64,000 nt of DNA. Origin: an uncultured Rhodospirillales bacterium (GTDB lineage: Bacteria; Pseudomonadota; Alphaproteobacteria; Acetobacterales; Acetobacteraceae). The position numbers and the translations under genes were made by a program. Positions 38,987 through 48,789 of the stretch are shown one piece after another. Location: contig CAILMF010000015.1 of the NCBI GenBank assembly GCA_903835235.1, positions 310,001 through 374,000 of the forward strand, in the 5' to 3' direction. Numbering within the stretch: position 1 is the first letter of the stretch; each line of letters begins with the position of its first letter. Below the pieces are notes generated by a model. It made no database searches. It was not told the origin of the DNA and worked only from the letters and a program-made list of their open reading frames with translations.

Positions 38987-39532
38987 ATGCAGCAAATTCA
39001 GATGGTCGCGCGACATCTCGTCTTGTTGGCGGTGCTTGGGTTTGCGCTGCTGTCGCCAGGGGCCGCGAAGGCACAGCTGGTGTTGTGCAGCGAGGCCTCC
39101 GAACGTATCTGGGTTACCTACGCCTACCCGGTGATCCGAAACAGTCAGCTCGTCACCAAGGGCTGGCATATCATCATGCCCAACCGCTGTGAAACGGTGC
39201 TTTCGGGTACTCTCACCAAGGGAACCTACTACTTCTACGCCGTAAACGACAACTGGACCACCTTCTGGCGGCCCGAGGGCGAAACCGGCTACGGGCTATG
39301 CATTGAGAATGTCGGGCCGTTCATGTTCAGTCACTGGGCCTGCGGTGGTGTTTCGCGCCAAGTCTATTTCTATGCCACCTGTGTCTATGATGGGCGACAC
39401 CGGGTCGTCTTCACCGGGCCTTCCGCCAATGCCCCGGCAAGTGGCGGCGTTGCCGTAAACGGCGAACGCCGCTGGCGCCGGGGACAGTGCCAGGATGAGA
39501 ACATTTCGCGGGACGTTCCGCGCTCGGGTTGA
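38987..39532 (+). CDS. Secreted DUF1036 domain-containing protein
   Basis: Protein of 181 residues with a Sec signal (helix VLLAVLGFALLSPGAAKA, cleavage before QLVLCSEA near residue 30). The mature part follows the DUF1036 pattern: LCSEASERIWVTYAY, then KGWHIIMPNRCETVLSGTL near 58 and KGTYYFYAVNDNW near 78, then a GYGLCIEN segment; the paired Cys probably form disulfides. DUF1036 proteins are small alphaproteobacterial periplasmic or secreted proteins of unknown function. The 3' end past residue 150 is basic and low in structure. No neighbour suggests its role. Confidence 0.8.
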   Translation: MQQIQMVARHLVLLAVLGFALLSPGAAKAQLVLCSEASERIWVTYAYPVIRNSQLVTKGWHIIMPNRCETVLSGTLTKGTYYFYAVNDNWTTFWRPEGETGYGLCIENVGPFMFSHWACGGVSRQVYFYATCVYDGRHRVVFTGPSANAPASGGVAVNGERRWRRGQCQDENISRDVPRSG

Positions 39533-39703
39533 GCCGCGTTGCGACCCCGGGCGGGGCCACATCGCCTGGGCAGAGGTCGGCATCCGATGCGACGGCATGC
39601 GGGTGGGGGCGGATGCGATTTGCAAAGAGCGTGCATGCCAAGCCTGGCAGCGAAACGAACATAACGGGAACATAAGACCCTGTCAAGCGCCGCGCCCGCC
39701 GCC

Positions 39704-39991
39704 TCAGCTCTCCGCCTGGGCCACCACCGCCTGCATCCTGCTTTCCACTTCGCCCTCGATCACGCCCTTCACCAGGCGGAACAGCCAGGGCAGGGTCACC
39801 GCCACGGCCAGGGTCTCGGCGCCCAGTTCCACCACCGCGGTCACGCCCTTGCCGGAGAGCACCAGGCGGTTCTCCCCCTTCCATTCACTGAACAGGCCAT
39901 ACAGGTCGGCATCCTCGGCCAGGCGGCCGACGGCTTCCCGCAGCCTTTCCGGGGAGGCGGCGTGGGTGCGGGAGAGCTGGATATCTGCCAT
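39704..39991 (-). CDS. Polyhydroxyalkanoic acid system family protein
   Basis: Small protein of 95 residues matching the PHA-granule-region family (PHA_gran_rgn type): N-terminal IQLSRTH, then LFSEWKGENRLVLSGKGV near residue 33, a hydrophobic LAVAVTLPWLFRLVKGVIE near 61 and a helical end. Members are encoded near polyhydroxyalkanoate synthesis or phasin genes and are probably granule- or lipid-associated, with no defined biochemistry. It is divergent from thrS. The phasin-like gene at 6991 is the only other PHA hint here. Confidence 0.8.
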   Translation of the reverse strand: MADIQLSRTHAASPERLREAVGRLAEDADLYGLFSEWKGENRLVLSGKGVTAVVELGAETLAVAVTLPWLFRLVKGVIEGEVESRMQAVVAQAES

Positions 39992-40099
39992 GGCTGGCAG
40001 CCTTCGGCGCTGGCGGGGCCGGCGTCAACCAGGCGCGCTTGACGCAACCACCCCCGCCGCCCATTTTCCGCGCCCTTGCAGCCGAAAGAGCCTTGCCCA

Positions 40100-42031
40100 A
40101 TGCCCGCGATCACCCTGCCAGACGGTTCCGTTCGTCAGTTCGACGGCGCCGTGACCGGCACCGAGATCGCCGCCGCCATCGGCCCCGGCCTGGCGAAGGC
40201 GGCGTTGGCCATGCAGGTGGATGGCGCGACGCGCGACCTTTCGACGGTGCTGGCCGGCGATGCCAGTGTGCGCTTCATCACCAGGCGCGACGAGGACGCG
40301 CTGGAGATGATCCGCCACGACGCGGCCCATGTGCTGGCGGAAGCCGTGCAGGCGCTGTACCCGGGCACGCAGGTAACCATCGGGCCGAGCATCGAGCACG
40401 GCTTCTACTACGACTTCGCCCGCAACGAGCCGTTCACGCCCGAGGACTTCCCGGCGATCGAGGCGAAGATGCGGGAGATCGTGGCCCGCAACAGCCCGTT
40501 CATCCGCAGCGTGCTGCCGCGGGACGAGGCCAGCCAGTTCTTCCTGGACAAGGGGGAGAAGTACAAGGCCGAGCTGATCCGCGACCTGCCGGCCGACCAG
40601 GAGATCAGCCTGTATTCCCAGGGCGAGTGGATCGACCTGTGCCGCGGGCCGCACATGCGCGGGACCGGGGATATCGGCACCGCCTTCAAGCTGATGAAGG
40701 TGGCCGGCGCCTATTGGCGCGGCGACCACCGCAACGCCATGCTGAGCCGGATTTATGGCACCGCATGGCGCGACCAGAAGGAGCTGGACGCCTACCTGCT
40801 GCAACTGGAGGAGGCCGAGAAGCGCGACCACCGGCGGATCGGCAAGGAGATGGGCCTGTTCCACCTGCAGGAGGAAGCCACCGGCAGCGTGTTCTGGCAC
40901 CCCAAGGGCTGGAAGCTGTACCGCACGGTGGAAGACTACATGCGCCGCCGGCTGGATGCCTCGGGCTACCAGGAGGTGAAGACCCCCCAGGTGCTGGACC
41001 GCAAGCTGTGGGAAGCCAGCGGCCACTGGGAAAACTACCGCAAGAACATGTTCATGGCGACGGTGGAGGACAAGGACGAGGCCCATAAGGCCCTGGCCCT
41101 GAAGCCGATGAACTGCCCTTGCCATGTGCTGATCTTCAACCACGGCCTGCGCAGCTACCGCGAACTGCCGCTGCGCATGGCCGAGTTCGGCGCCTGCCAT
41201 CGGTATGAGCCGTCAGGCGCGCTGCATGGGATCATGCGGGTGCGCGCCTTCACCCAGGACGACGCGCATATCTTCTGCGAGGAAGGCCAGATTGCCGGCG
41301 AGACGGTGGCCTTCGTCGCGCTGCTGTCGCGCATCTACCGGGACCTGGGGTTCGAGAGCTTCCGGGTGAAGTTCTCGGATCGGCCGGCTTCGCGTGCTGG
41401 GTCCGATGAGGTGTGGGACCGGGCCGAGGGGGCGCTGAAGGATGCCTGCGCCATCGCCGGCGTGGATTACGAGCTGAACCCGGGGGAGGGCGCCTTCTAT
41501 GGCCCGAAGCTGGAATTCGTGCTGCGCGACGCCATTGGGCGGGACTGGCAGTGCGGGACCTTGCAGGTGGACTTCGTGCTGCCGGAGCGACTCGACGCCG
41601 AGTATGTGGCCGAGGATGGGTCGCGGAAGCGTCCGGTCATGCTGCACCGGGCGATTCTGGGGTCGTTCGAGCGGTTCCTGGGGATTCTGATCGAGCAGCA
41701 TGCCGGGCGGTTCCCGCTGTGGCTGGCGCCGGTGCAGGTGGTGGTGACCACCATCGTGAGTGATGCCGACGACTTCGCGCGGGAAGCCGCGGCGGCGTTG
41801 CAGGCGGCGGGGCTGAACGTCGCGCTCGACCTGCGGAACGAGAAGATCAACCGCAAGGTGGCGGACCACATCGCCCAGCGCGTGCCGGTGCTGGCGGTGG
41901 TCGGCCGGCGCGAGGCGGAGGAGCGCAGCCTGGTGCTGCGCCGGCTGCCCGGGCGGGAGCAGGAGACGATGCCGCTGGCCGAGGCGGTGGCGCTGCTGAA
42001 GGCGGAGGCGACTCCGCCCGACCTGGCGTGA
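40100..42031 (+). CDS. thrS: Threonyl-tRNA synthetase
   Basis: Class II synthetase of 643 residues. It has the full bacterial layout: TGS domain (1-62), the editing domain with [12 protein letters not shown] near 74 and the [10 protein letters not shown] block near 100, the catalytic core with the zinc-ligand Cys in [13 protein letters not shown] near 335 and motif 2 [20 protein letters not shown] near 362, and an anticodon-binding domain from about 535. The ATG at 40100 gives the [10 protein letters not shown] start of the TGS domain, so upstream in-frame codons were rejected. infC follows after a hairpin. Confidence 0.96.
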   Translation: MPAITLPDGSVRQFDGAVTGTEIAAAIGPGLAKAALAMQVDGATRDLSTVLAGDASVRFITRRDEDALEMIRHDAAHVLAEAVQALYPGTQVTIGPSIEHGFYYDFARNEPFTPEDFPAIEAKMREIVARNSPFIRSVLPRDEASQFFLDKGEKYKAELIRDLPADQEISLYSQGEWIDLCRGPHMRGTGDIGTAFKLMKVAGAYWRGDHRNAMLSRIYGTAWRDQKELDAYLLQLEEAEKRDHRRIGKEMGLFHLQEEATGSVFWHPKGWKLYRTVEDYMRRRLDASGYQEVKTPQVLDRKLWEASGHWENYRKNMFMATVEDKDEAHKALALKPMNCPCHVLIFNHGLRSYRELPLRMAEFGACHRYEPSGALHGIMRVRAFTQDDAHIFCEEGQIAGETVAFVALLSRIYRDLGFESFRVKFSDRPASRAGSDEVWDRAEGALKDACAIAGVDYELNPGEGAFYGPKLEFVLRDAIGRDWQCGTLQVDFVLPERLDAEYVAEDGSRKRPVMLHRAILGSFERFLGILIEQHAGRFPLWLAPVQVVVTTIVSDADDFAREAAAALQAAGLNVALDLRNEKINRKVADHIAQRVPVLAVVGRREAEERSLVLRRLPGREQETMPLAEAVALLKAEATPPDLA

Positions 42032-42040
42032 CATGGCAGT

Positions 42041-42064
42041 TGCGCCCGGGCGGTCTCGGGCGCA
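42041..42064 (+). terminator. Terminator-like hairpin between thrS and infC
   Basis: TGCGCCCG (42041-42048) and CGGGCGCA (42057-42064) form an 8-bp stem with an 8-base loop, followed by TATTTATGCATTATT. It could end the thrS transcript or act as an attenuator ahead of infC. Confidence 0.55.
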
Positions 42065-42094
42065 TATTTATGCATTATTCGTTGAAACTTCGAT

Positions 42095-42100
42095 AGGAGA
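42095..42100 (+). promoter_or_regulatory. Ribosome binding site pointing to an ATA start for infC
   Basis: AGGAGA, the best ribosome site near infC, sits 5 bases ahead of an in-frame ATA at 42106 and 20 bases ahead of the first in-frame ATG at 42121. The spacing supports ATA as the true start. Confidence 0.65.
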
Positions 42101-42105
42101 TACCC

Positions 42106-42645
42106 ATACCCCGTGGACCGATGCCGGCCTCGTTGCCTACCCGCGACGGGCCCCGCGTGAATGAGGATATTCGCGTCCCCCAGGTTCGTCTGATCGATCA
42201 GGACGGCGAGATGATCGGCGTGGTCACCACGCGCGACGCGCTGCTGCGCGCCTACGAAGTGGGCATGGACCTGCTGGAGATCAGCCCGAACGCCGTCCCG
42301 CCGGTCTGCAAGATCACCGACTTCGGCAAGTTCAAGTACGAACAGCAGAAGAAGGCCAACGAGGCCCGCAAGAAGCAGAAGGTCGTCGAGCTCAAGGAAA
42401 TCAAGGTTCGTCCGAACATTGATGACCATGACTATGACACCAAGATGAAGCAGATGAAGGGCTTCATCGAGGATGGCGACAAGGTGAAGGTCACGCTGCG
42501 GTTCCGTGGCCGCGAGATGGCGCACCAGGACCTGGGCATCAAGGTGCTTGAGCGCATCCGGACCGAGTTGGGCGAGGCGATCAAGGTTGAGCAGATGCCG
42601 CGGCTTGAGAATCGGCAGATGATCATGGTGCTAGCGCCCAAGTAG
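42106..42645 (+). CDS. infC: Translation initiation factor IF-3
   Basis: Initiation factor that binds the 30S subunit and rejects non-initiator tRNA and non-standard start codons. The N domain carries [19 protein letters not shown], the linker is the Lys-rich [17 protein letters not shown], and the C domain runs from [17 protein letters not shown] to the end. The likely start is ATA at 42106, placed 5 bases after AGGAGA; the first in-frame ATG at 42121 would be too far from it. Rare starts are used at infC in many bacteria for autoregulation, because IF-3 itself discriminates against them. A conservative annotation would begin at 42121 (174 residues). Confidence 0.93.
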   Translation: MPRGPMPASLPTRDGPRVNEDIRVPQVRLIDQDGEMIGVVTTRDALLRAYEVGMDLLEISPNAVPPVCKITDFGKFKYEQQKKANEARKKQKVVELKEIKVRPNIDDHDYDTKMKQMKGFIEDGDKVKVTLRFRGREMAHQDLGIKVLERIRTELGEAIKVEQMPRLENRQMIMVLAPK

Positions 42646-42656
42646 GCGATGCCGCG

Positions 42657-43043
42657 ATGCAGGTAGTGCCGCACCCGGACCTGGCCTGGGAAATCTGGCG
42701 ACCGGGGGTTGAGACCCGGATGCTGATTTCCGCCCTGACCGGCGCCGCCGAGCTTTGCCTGTTCGAGCAGAAGGTGGCGCCTGGGATGGGCGCGCCGACG
42801 CATCGGCACGATGTTGAGGAAGTGCTGACCATCATCGCCGGCCAGGCCGAGGCCTGGGTGGGGGATGAGCGGATGGCTGTCGTGGCGGGGCAATCCGTCA
42901 TCGTGCCGCCGGGCCAGCCGCATGGCTTCCGCAATACCGGTACCGGCCTGCTGCATGTGCACGCGATGCTGGCCTCGCCGAGTTTCGAGGCCCGGTTCGA
43001 TGGCGTGGCCGAGCCGGTGCGGCGGTGGCAGGCCGCCCCATGA
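42657..43043 (+). CDS. Cupin domain-containing protein
   Basis: Small single-domain cupin of 128 residues. The first metal-binding motif is APTHRHDVEEVLTIIAGQAE near residue 46, with two His and a Glu. The second motif is PPGQPHGFRNTG near residue 83, with one His. It has no catalytic partner domain, so the substrate is open; small cupins act as dioxygenases, isomerases or sugar-binding sensors. It starts 11 bp after infC and may be read through from it. The N-terminal ATG at 42657 was preferred over an out-of-frame ATG nearby. Confidence 0.82.
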   Translation: MQVVPHPDLAWEIWRPGVETRMLISALTGAAELCLFEQKVAPGMGAPTHRHDVEEVLTIIAGQAEAWVGDERMAVVAGQSVIVPPGQPHGFRNTGTGLLHVHAMLASPSFEARFDGVAEPVRRWQAAP

Positions 43044-43268
43044 CGCTTGACGCGGGCGTCTTCAAAGCGTAGCACGCGGCCTCTCGGGCCTTTCCCGAAC
43101 CAGTAGGTCTGCCCGCCAAGCGGGTCGGCCCCGTCGCTCCGCGAAGACTCGCGCAGCGGCGCGATTGGTTATGGGCGAAGCTCAACTTTTCGGGTCGGAT
43201 CGCCAGGGGGCCGCATGGCCCGCAGGCGTGAATCCGCCCCGCCATTTGGTCAGGATTTTCACCCGCCC

Positions 43269-44657
43269 ATGTTCGAGGCGCTGTCCGGCAAGCTCACTGG
43301 GGTCTTCGACAAGCTGCGCCGTCGTGGTGCGCTGACCGATGCCGACGTGGCCGAGGCGCTGCGCGAAGTGCGCGTGGCGCTGCTGGAAGCCGATGTGGCG
43401 CTGCCGGTGGTGCGTGACCTCGTCGCCAAGGTGCGCGACGCCGCCATCGGCCAGGCCATCATCCGTGGCGTGAACCCGGCGCAGCAGGTGGTCAAGCTGG
43501 TGCACGACCAGCTGGTCGCGGCGCTGGGCGGCGGGCTGGACGACGACGGCAAGCGCGGCATCAGCCTGGAGGCGGCGGCGCCCGTCGCCATCCTGATGGT
43601 GGGTTTGCAGGGCTCCGGCAAGACCACCACCTCCGGCAAGATCGCGCTGCGGCTGCGCAACCGCGACAAGAAGAAGGTGCTGCTGGCGTCCTTGGACGTG
43701 CATCGCCCGGCCGCGCAGTTGCAGCTGGAAACGCTGGCGCAGCAGGCCGGCGTCACCAGCCTGCCGATCATCGCCGGCCAGTCGCCGTTGCAGATCGCGC
43801 AGCGCGCGATGGACCTGGCGCGGCGCGAGCTGTTCGACGTGGTGCTGCTGGATACCGCGGGCCGGCTGGCGATTGATGATGCGCTGATGGCGGAGGTTGC
43901 CGCGGTGAAGGCCGCGACCAACCCGCACGAGACGCTGCTGGTGGTCGACGCCATGACCGGCCAGGACGCGGTGCAGACGGCGACCGCCTTCCAGGAAAAG
44001 GTCGGCGTCACCGGCATCGTCATGACGCGGATCGACGGCGATGCGCGCGGTGGCGCGGCGCTGTCCATGCGTGCGGTGACGGGCGCACCGATCAAGCTGC
44101 TCGGCGCCGGCGAGAAGCTGGACGCGCTGGAGGATTTCCACCCCGACCGCATCGCCGGCCGCATCCTCGGCATGGGCGACATCGTCTCCCTGGTGGAGCG
44201 GGCGTCGGAGACGATTGACCAGCAGGAAGCCGAGAAGCTTGCGGCGAAGATGCAGAAAGGCCAGTTCGATCTGGCCGATTATGCGAACCAGCTTAAGCAG
44301 ATCAACAAGATGGGCTCGCTCCAGGGCATCCTCGGCATGTTGCCGGGCATGGGGCAGATGAAAAAGCAGCTGGAGGGGGCCAACCTCGACCAGTCCATGC
44401 TGAAGCGCCAGGCGGCGATCATCTCCTCGATGACGCCGAAGGAGCGCAAGACACCCGAGATTCTGAAGGCCAGCCGCAAGAAGCGTATTGCGGCCGGCAG
44501 CGGCACCACGGTTCAGGAAGTGAACAAGCTGCTGAAGAATTTCGACGACATGTCCGCGATGATGAAGCGGATGAGCAAACTCGGCCAGAAAGGTCTGATG
44601 CGTGGGGGGCTGAATGCTCTGCTCCCCGGCTCAGGCGGCGGCCGCAGGCCATTTTGA
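43269..44657 (+). CDS. ffh: Signal recognition particle protein Ffh
   Basis: GTPase of 462 residues that binds signal peptides on nascent membrane proteins together with 4.5S RNA. The N domain opens MFEALSGKLTGVFDKLRRRG. The G domain has the P-loop VGLQGSGKTTTSGK near 110, DTAGRLAIDDALMAE near 195 and TRIDGDARGGAAL near 254. The Met-rich M domain occupies about 300-440 with LGMLPGMGQMKKQ. The start at 43269 follows the family; an in-frame upstream ATG at 43215 adds 18 unlike residues. rpsP follows after 42 bp. Confidence 0.96.
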   Translation: MFEALSGKLTGVFDKLRRRGALTDADVAEALREVRVALLEADVALPVVRDLVAKVRDAAIGQAIIRGVNPAQQVVKLVHDQLVAALGGGLDDDGKRGISLEAAAPVAILMVGLQGSGKTTTSGKIALRLRNRDKKKVLLASLDVHRPAAQLQLETLAQQAGVTSLPIIAGQSPLQIAQRAMDLARRELFDVVLLDTAGRLAIDDALMAEVAAVKAATNPHETLLVVDAMTGQDAVQTATAFQEKVGVTGIVMTRIDGDARGGAALSMRAVTGAPIKLLGAGEKLDALEDFHPDRIAGRILGMGDIVSLVERASETIDQQEAEKLAAKMQKGQFDLADYANQLKQINKMGSLQGILGMLPGMGQMKKQLEGANLDQSMLKRQAAIISSMTPKERKTPEILKASRKKRIAAGSGTTVQEVNKLLKNFDDMSAMMKRMSKLGQKGLMRGGLNALLPGSGGGRRPF

Positions 44658-44699
44658 CCAACCTTTTCATACGTTAGACGTACGGAGCAGATACACCTC

Positions 44700-45032
44700 A
44701 TGGGTCTCAAGATTCGCCTCGCCCGCGCCGGCGCCAAGAAGCGTCCCTACTACCACATCGTGGTGGCGGACAGCCGCAGCCCGCGCGACGGCCGCTTCAT
44801 CGAGCAGCTGGGCAGCTACAACCCGATGCTGCCGAGCGACCACGCCGACCGCGTGCGCCTGAAGGACGAGCGCATCAAGCATTGGCTGAGCCAGGGCGCG
44901 CTGGCGACCGACCGCGTGGCGAAGTTCCTGGGCAAGGCCGGCGTGGCGCCGATGCCGGTGTTCCCGGAGCAGCCGAAGCAGTCGCTGCCGAAGAAGAAGG
45001 CGCAGGAACGCGCCGCGGCGAACGCGGGCTAA
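44700..45032 (+). CDS. rpsP: 30S ribosomal protein S16
   Basis: Small-subunit protein of 110 residues with the family opening [20 protein letters not shown] and the [15 protein letters not shown] block. The C terminus is extended by a Lys/Ala-rich tail, as is common in alphaproteobacteria. It heads the conserved rpsP-rimM-trmD-rplS run. A short dyad TACGT-TAG-ACGTA lies at 44670-44682 just before the start; its meaning is unclear. Confidence 0.95.
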   Translation: MGLKIRLARAGAKKRPYYHIVVADSRSPRDGRFIEQLGSYNPMLPSDHADRVRLKDERIKHWLSQGALATDRVAKFLGKAGVAPMPVFPEQPKQSLPKKKAQERAAANAG

Positions 45033-45041
45033 GCAGCGCCA

Positions 45042-45554
45042 ATGCCGCAGAAGCGCATCCTGGTGGGGGAGATCGGCAGGCCGCACGGAGTGCGCGGCCT
45101 GGTGAAGCTGCGCAGTTTTACGAGTGACCCCATTTCGATCGCTTCCTACGGGCCGTTGACCGACGAGGCCGGGACCAAGCGCTATGCCATCACCGTGCTG
45201 GCCGAAGGGCTGGCGAAGGTGGAAGGCGTGGCGGACCGCGATGCCGCGGCAAAGCTGACGGGGCTGAAGCTCTACGTCGAACGCGAGGCGCTGCCACCAC
45301 CGGAGGAGGAGGAATTCTACCTCGCCGACCTGGTGGGGCTGGCGGCGCGCGACCTGGCGGGAGAGCCGATGGGCATGGTGCGCGAAGTCGAGGACCATGG
45401 TGGCGGTGCCATCCTGGTGGTCGAGACCTCGCGCGGCGAAATGCTGCTGCCCTTCACCAAGGCCGTCGTGCCGGTGGTGGATGTGGCGGGCGGCTTCGTG
45501 ACCGTGCTGCCGCCGGCGGAACTGCTGGTTGCCGAGGAGGCGGACGCCGAATGA
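45042..45554 (+). CDS. rimM: Ribosome maturation factor RimM
   Basis: Factor of 170 residues that helps assemble the 30S head and binds S19. The N-terminal domain begins [21 protein letters not shown], and the PRC-barrel domain carries [20 protein letters not shown] near 88. It starts 9 bp after rpsP, and its stop overlaps the trmD start (ATGA), so the four-gene run is tightly coupled. Confidence 0.94.
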   Translation: MPQKRILVGEIGRPHGVRGLVKLRSFTSDPISIASYGPLTDEAGTKRYAITVLAEGLAKVEGVADRDAAAKLTGLKLYVEREALPPPEEEEFYLADLVGLAARDLAGEPMGMVREVEDHGGGAILVVETSRGEMLLPFTKAVVPVVDVAGGFVTVLPPAELLVAEEADAE

Positions 45555-46279
45555 CACCTTGGCGTGCGGCGGTCCTCACCCTGTTCCCGGAGATGTTCCC
45601 GGGCCCGCTTGGCCAGTCACTGGCAGGGCGGGCGCTGAAGGACGGCATCTGGGCGCTGGATGCGCTGCAGATCCGCGACTTCGCGACCGACAAGCACCGC
45701 ACGGTGGACGACACGCCCTGCGGCGGCGGCGCCGGCATGGTGATGAAGCCGGACGTGGTGGATGCGGCGTGTGAGGGTGCTGATATCGGCAGCCGGGAAT
45801 TGGTCTACCTGACCCCGCGCGGTGCACCGCTGACCCAGGCGATGGTGCGCGCGTTCGCAGCCTCGCCCGGCGTGGTGCTGCTGTGTGGCCGCTATGAAGG
45901 CGTGGACCAGCGCGTGGTGGAGGCCCGGCGCATGCGCGAGGTCTCCGTCGGCGACTTCGTGCTTTCGGGCGGCGAGCCTGCCGCGCTGGTGCTGCTGGAT
46001 GCCTGCATCCGGCTGCTGCCGGGCGTGATGGGCGCGGCCGAAAGCGCTGACGAGGAAAGCTTTTCCGCGGGGCTGCTGGAGTACCCGCACTACACGAAGC
46101 CGGCGGAATGGCAGGGCAGGGCGGTGCCCCCCGTGCTGCTCTCCGGCCACCATGCCGAGATTACCAGGTGGCGCCATGCGGAGGCCGAGCGGCTGACGCG
46201 GGAGCGTCGGCCCGACCTGTTCAACCAATATGTGGCTGCCGCCCGGGGCCCGCTTGCCCGGCCCCCGGCCGCCGCCTAA
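45551..46279 (+). CDS. trmD: tRNA (guanine-N1-)-methyltransferase TrmD
   Basis: SAM-dependent methyltransferase of 242 residues that makes m1G37 and so prevents frameshifting. The trefoil-knot SAM site shows [17 protein letters not shown] near 109 and [19 protein letters not shown] near 134. The [12 protein letters not shown] block lies near 177, and an N-terminal [17 protein letters not shown] segment with Asp residues belongs to the active site. Length and order in the operon are standard. Confidence 0.95.
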   Translation: MTPWRAAVLTLFPEMFPGPLGQSLAGRALKDGIWALDALQIRDFATDKHRTVDDTPCGGGAGMVMKPDVVDAACEGADIGSRELVYLTPRGAPLTQAMVRAFAASPGVVLLCGRYEGVDQRVVEARRMREVSVGDFVLSGGEPAALVLLDACIRLLPGVMGAAESADEESFSAGLLEYPHYTKPAEWQGRAVPPVLLSGHHAEITRWRHAEAERLTRERRPDLFNQYVAAARGPLARPPAAA

Positions 46280-46304
46280 ACGCATCGAGAGAAGGACTGA
46301 GACC

Positions 46305-46706
46305 ATGAACCTGTTGCAGCAGTTCAACGAGGAACAGCGCACCCGCCTGGTGACCGCGCGCGCCGTGCCCGACTTCGCGCCGGGCGACACGCTCCGCGTG
46401 ATGGTGAAGGTGGTGGAAGGCGAGCGCACCCGCGTGCAGGCCTATGAGGGCCTGGTGATCGCGCGCAGCAACCGCGGCATCAACAGCAACTTCACCGTGC
46501 GCAAGCTGAGCTACGGCGAGGGCGTCGAGCGCGTGTTCCCGCTGTACAGCCCGAGCGTGGCCGAGATCATCGTGGTTCGCCGCGGCAAGGTGCGTCGCGC
46601 GAAGCTGTATTACCTGCGTGGGCGCACCGGCAAGGCCGCGCGTATTCAGGAAAAGGCCCGCGTGGTCGAGAAGCCGGCGGCCAAAGAGCCGGCGGCCGCC
46701 GTCTGA
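46305..46706 (+). CDS. rplS: 50S ribosomal protein L19
   Basis: Large-subunit protein of 133 residues at the 30S-50S interface. The core blocks [40 protein letters not shown] and [19 protein letters not shown] are intact, and an Ala/Lys-rich tail extends the C terminus. GAAGGA precedes the ATG at 46305. leuC follows within 31 bp, so leucine synthesis may share transcription with this translation operon. Confidence 0.95.
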   Translation: MNLLQQFNEEQRTRLVTARAVPDFAPGDTLRVMVKVVEGERTRVQAYEGLVIARSNRGINSNFTVRKLSYGEGVERVFPLYSPSVAEIIVVRRGKVRRAKLYYLRGRTGKAARIQEKARVVEKPAAKEPAAAV

Positions 46707-46736
46707 TACTGCTTGGGTAACGGGGGAAGAAAATCG

Positions 46737-48167
46737 ATGTCAGGGCAAAAGCCGCGGACGCTGTTCGACAAGATCTGGGACGCGCATGTCGTCGAGACGC
46801 TGCCGGACGGCACCGCGCTGCTCTACATCGACCTTCACCTGACCCATGAAGTGACCACGCCGCAGGCCTATGCCGGCCTGCGCGCGGCGGGGCGCGGGGT
46901 GCGCCGGCCGGACCTGACGCTGGCGGTGGTGGACCACAACATCGCCACCGATGCGTCGCGCTACACCGGCATTGTCGATCCCGAGAGCCGCCTGCAGGTG
47001 GAGACGCTGGAGAAGAACGTCGTCGAGTTCGGCGTTCCCTACATTCCGCTGCTGAGCGAGCGGCAGGGGATCGTGCACGTGATCGGGCCGGAGCTGGGGC
47101 GTTCGCTGCCGGGCATGACCATTGTGTGCGGCGACAGCCACACCGCGACGCATGGGGCGATGGGCGCGCTGGCCTTCGGCATCGGCACGTCCGAGGTTGA
47201 GCACGTGCTGGCGACGCAGACGCTGCTGCAGAAGCCCGCGAAGAACATGCGGGTCTGGGTGGAAGGCACGCTGCCGGTTGGGTGCTCGGCCAAGGACATC
47301 ACGCTGGCGGTCATCGGCAAGATCGGCACCGCCGGTGGGACGGGCCATGTCATCGAGTATGCCGGTGATGCCATTCGCGCGCTGGACATGGCCGGGCGGA
47401 TGACGCTGTGCAACATGGCGATCGAGGGCGGTGCCCGCGCCGGCATGGTGGCGCCGGACGAGAAGACGTTTGAATACGTGGCCAATACGCCGGACGGCCC
47501 GAAGGGCGCCGCGCTTGAGGCCGCCATTGCGTATTGGAAGACGCTGCCGAGCGACGAGGGCGCGCATTTCGACAAGGAAGTGCGGCTGCGGGCCGAGGAC
47601 ATTGCGCCGCAGGTGACCTGGGGCACGTCGCCGGAAGACGTGCTGCCGATTTCCGCGAGTGTGCCGGACCCGGCCAGCGCGCCGAACGAGACGCGCCGCG
47701 CGCAGATGCAGCGCATGCTGGACTACATGGGCATTGAGGCCGGGCAGAAGCTGGTCGACCTGAAGGTGGACGTGGTGTTCATCGGCAGCTGCACCAACAG
47801 CCGGATCGAGGACATGCGCGCCGCCGCCGCGATTGCCAAGGGCCGCCAGGTGGCGCCGGGCGTGCGCGCGCTGGTGGTGCCGGGCAGCGGCCTGGTGAAG
47901 AAGCAGGCCGAGGCCGAGGGGCTGGACGTGGTGCTGCGCGAGGCCGGGTTCGAATGGCGCGAGCCGTCATGCTCGATGTGCCTGGGCATGAACCCGGACA
48001 AGCTGACGCCGGGGCAGCGCTGCGCTTCCACCAGCAACCGCAACTTCGAGGGCCGGCAGGGTCCGGGTGGGCGGACGCATCTCGTCAGCCCCGCGATGGC
48101 GGCGGCAGCGGCGTTGGCGGGCCATCTGGCGGATGTGCGCGAATACCAGCCGAAGGAGAGCGTGTGA
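46737..48167 (+). CDS. leuC: 3-isopropylmalate dehydratase large subunit
   Basis: Aconitase-family 4Fe-4S enzyme large subunit of 476 residues; with LeuD it isomerises 2-isopropylmalate to 3-isopropylmalate. Cluster-binding Cys lie in [11 protein letters not shown] near residue 345 and in [11 protein letters not shown] near 405. The substrate-side blocks [20 protein letters not shown] near 130 and [12 protein letters not shown] near 235 are present. GGGGGAAG precedes the ATG at 46737. The stop overlaps the leuD start (TGATG). Confidence 0.96.
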   Translation: MSGQKPRTLFDKIWDAHVVETLPDGTALLYIDLHLTHEVTTPQAYAGLRAAGRGVRRPDLTLAVVDHNIATDASRYTGIVDPESRLQVETLEKNVVEFGVPYIPLLSERQGIVHVIGPELGRSLPGMTIVCGDSHTATHGAMGALAFGIGTSEVEHVLATQTLLQKPAKNMRVWVEGTLPVGCSAKDITLAVIGKIGTAGGTGHVIEYAGDAIRALDMAGRMTLCNMAIEGGARAGMVAPDEKTFEYVANTPDGPKGAALEAAIAYWKTLPSDEGAHFDKEVRLRAEDIAPQVTWGTSPEDVLPISASVPDPASAPNETRRAQMQRMLDYMGIEAGQKLVDLKVDVVFIGSCTNSRIEDMRAAAAIAKGRQVAPGVRALVVPGSGLVKKQAEAEGLDVVLREAGFEWREPSCSMCLGMNPDKLTPGQRCASTSNRNFEGRQGPGGRTHLVSPAMAAAAALAGHLADVREYQPKESV

Positions 48168-48778
48168 TGCAGGCTTTCACTGTCCTGACGGGCATTGCGG
48201 CGCCGATGCCGCAGGCGAATATCGACACCGACAAGATCATCCCGGCGCGCTTCCTGAAGAGCATCGAGCGCAGCGGCTTTGGCAAGAACCTGTTCGCGAA
48301 TTATCGCTACATGCCCGATGGCAGCGAGAACCCGGACTTCGTGCTGAACCAGGACCCGTACCGCAAGGCCGAGGTGCTGATCGCCTTCGAGAATTTCGGC
48401 TGCGGTTCCTCGCGTGAACATGCGCCCTGGGCGCTGCTGGATTTCGGCATTCGCTGCGTGATCGCGCCGGACTTCGCCGATATCTTCCACAACAACAGCT
48501 TCAAGAACGGCGTGCTGCCGGTGAAGTTGCCGCGCGCGGTGTGCGAGCAGTTGATGGAAGACAGCCGCATGGGCGGCAACGCCAAGATCACGGTGGATCT
48601 GGAGCGCGAAGTGGTGGTGCGGCCGAACGGCGAGGAAATCCCGTTCAAGATCGACCCGCTGCGCCGCCACCTGATGCTGAACGGGCTGGACGATATCGGC
48701 CAGACCATGCAGCACGTGAATGCCATCGACAGCTACGAAGCCAAGCAGCGCGCCGCGCAGCCCTGGCTGAACCGATAA
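48167..48778 (+). CDS. leuD: 3-isopropylmalate dehydratase small subunit
   Basis: Small (swivel) subunit of 203 residues that completes the LeuCD active site. It opens with [20 protein letters not shown] and contains the family's [18 protein letters not shown] block near 76 and [12 protein letters not shown] near 110. The length is right for a free-standing small subunit. It is translationally coupled to leuC, and leuB starts 11 bp downstream. Confidence 0.96.
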   Translation: MQAFTVLTGIAAPMPQANIDTDKIIPARFLKSIERSGFGKNLFANYRYMPDGSENPDFVLNQDPYRKAEVLIAFENFGCGSSREHAPWALLDFGIRCVIAPDFADIFHNNSFKNGVLPVKLPRAVCEQLMEDSRMGGNAKITVDLEREVVVRPNGEEIPFKIDPLRRHLMLNGLDDIGQTMQHVNAIDSYEAKQRAAQPWLNR

Positions 48779-48789
48779 GGAACAGGCCC

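Noticed and set aside
44654-44682. Promoter with TTGACC before rpsP
   Set aside because: No -10 element at acceptable spacing; rpsP can be read from ffh upstream.
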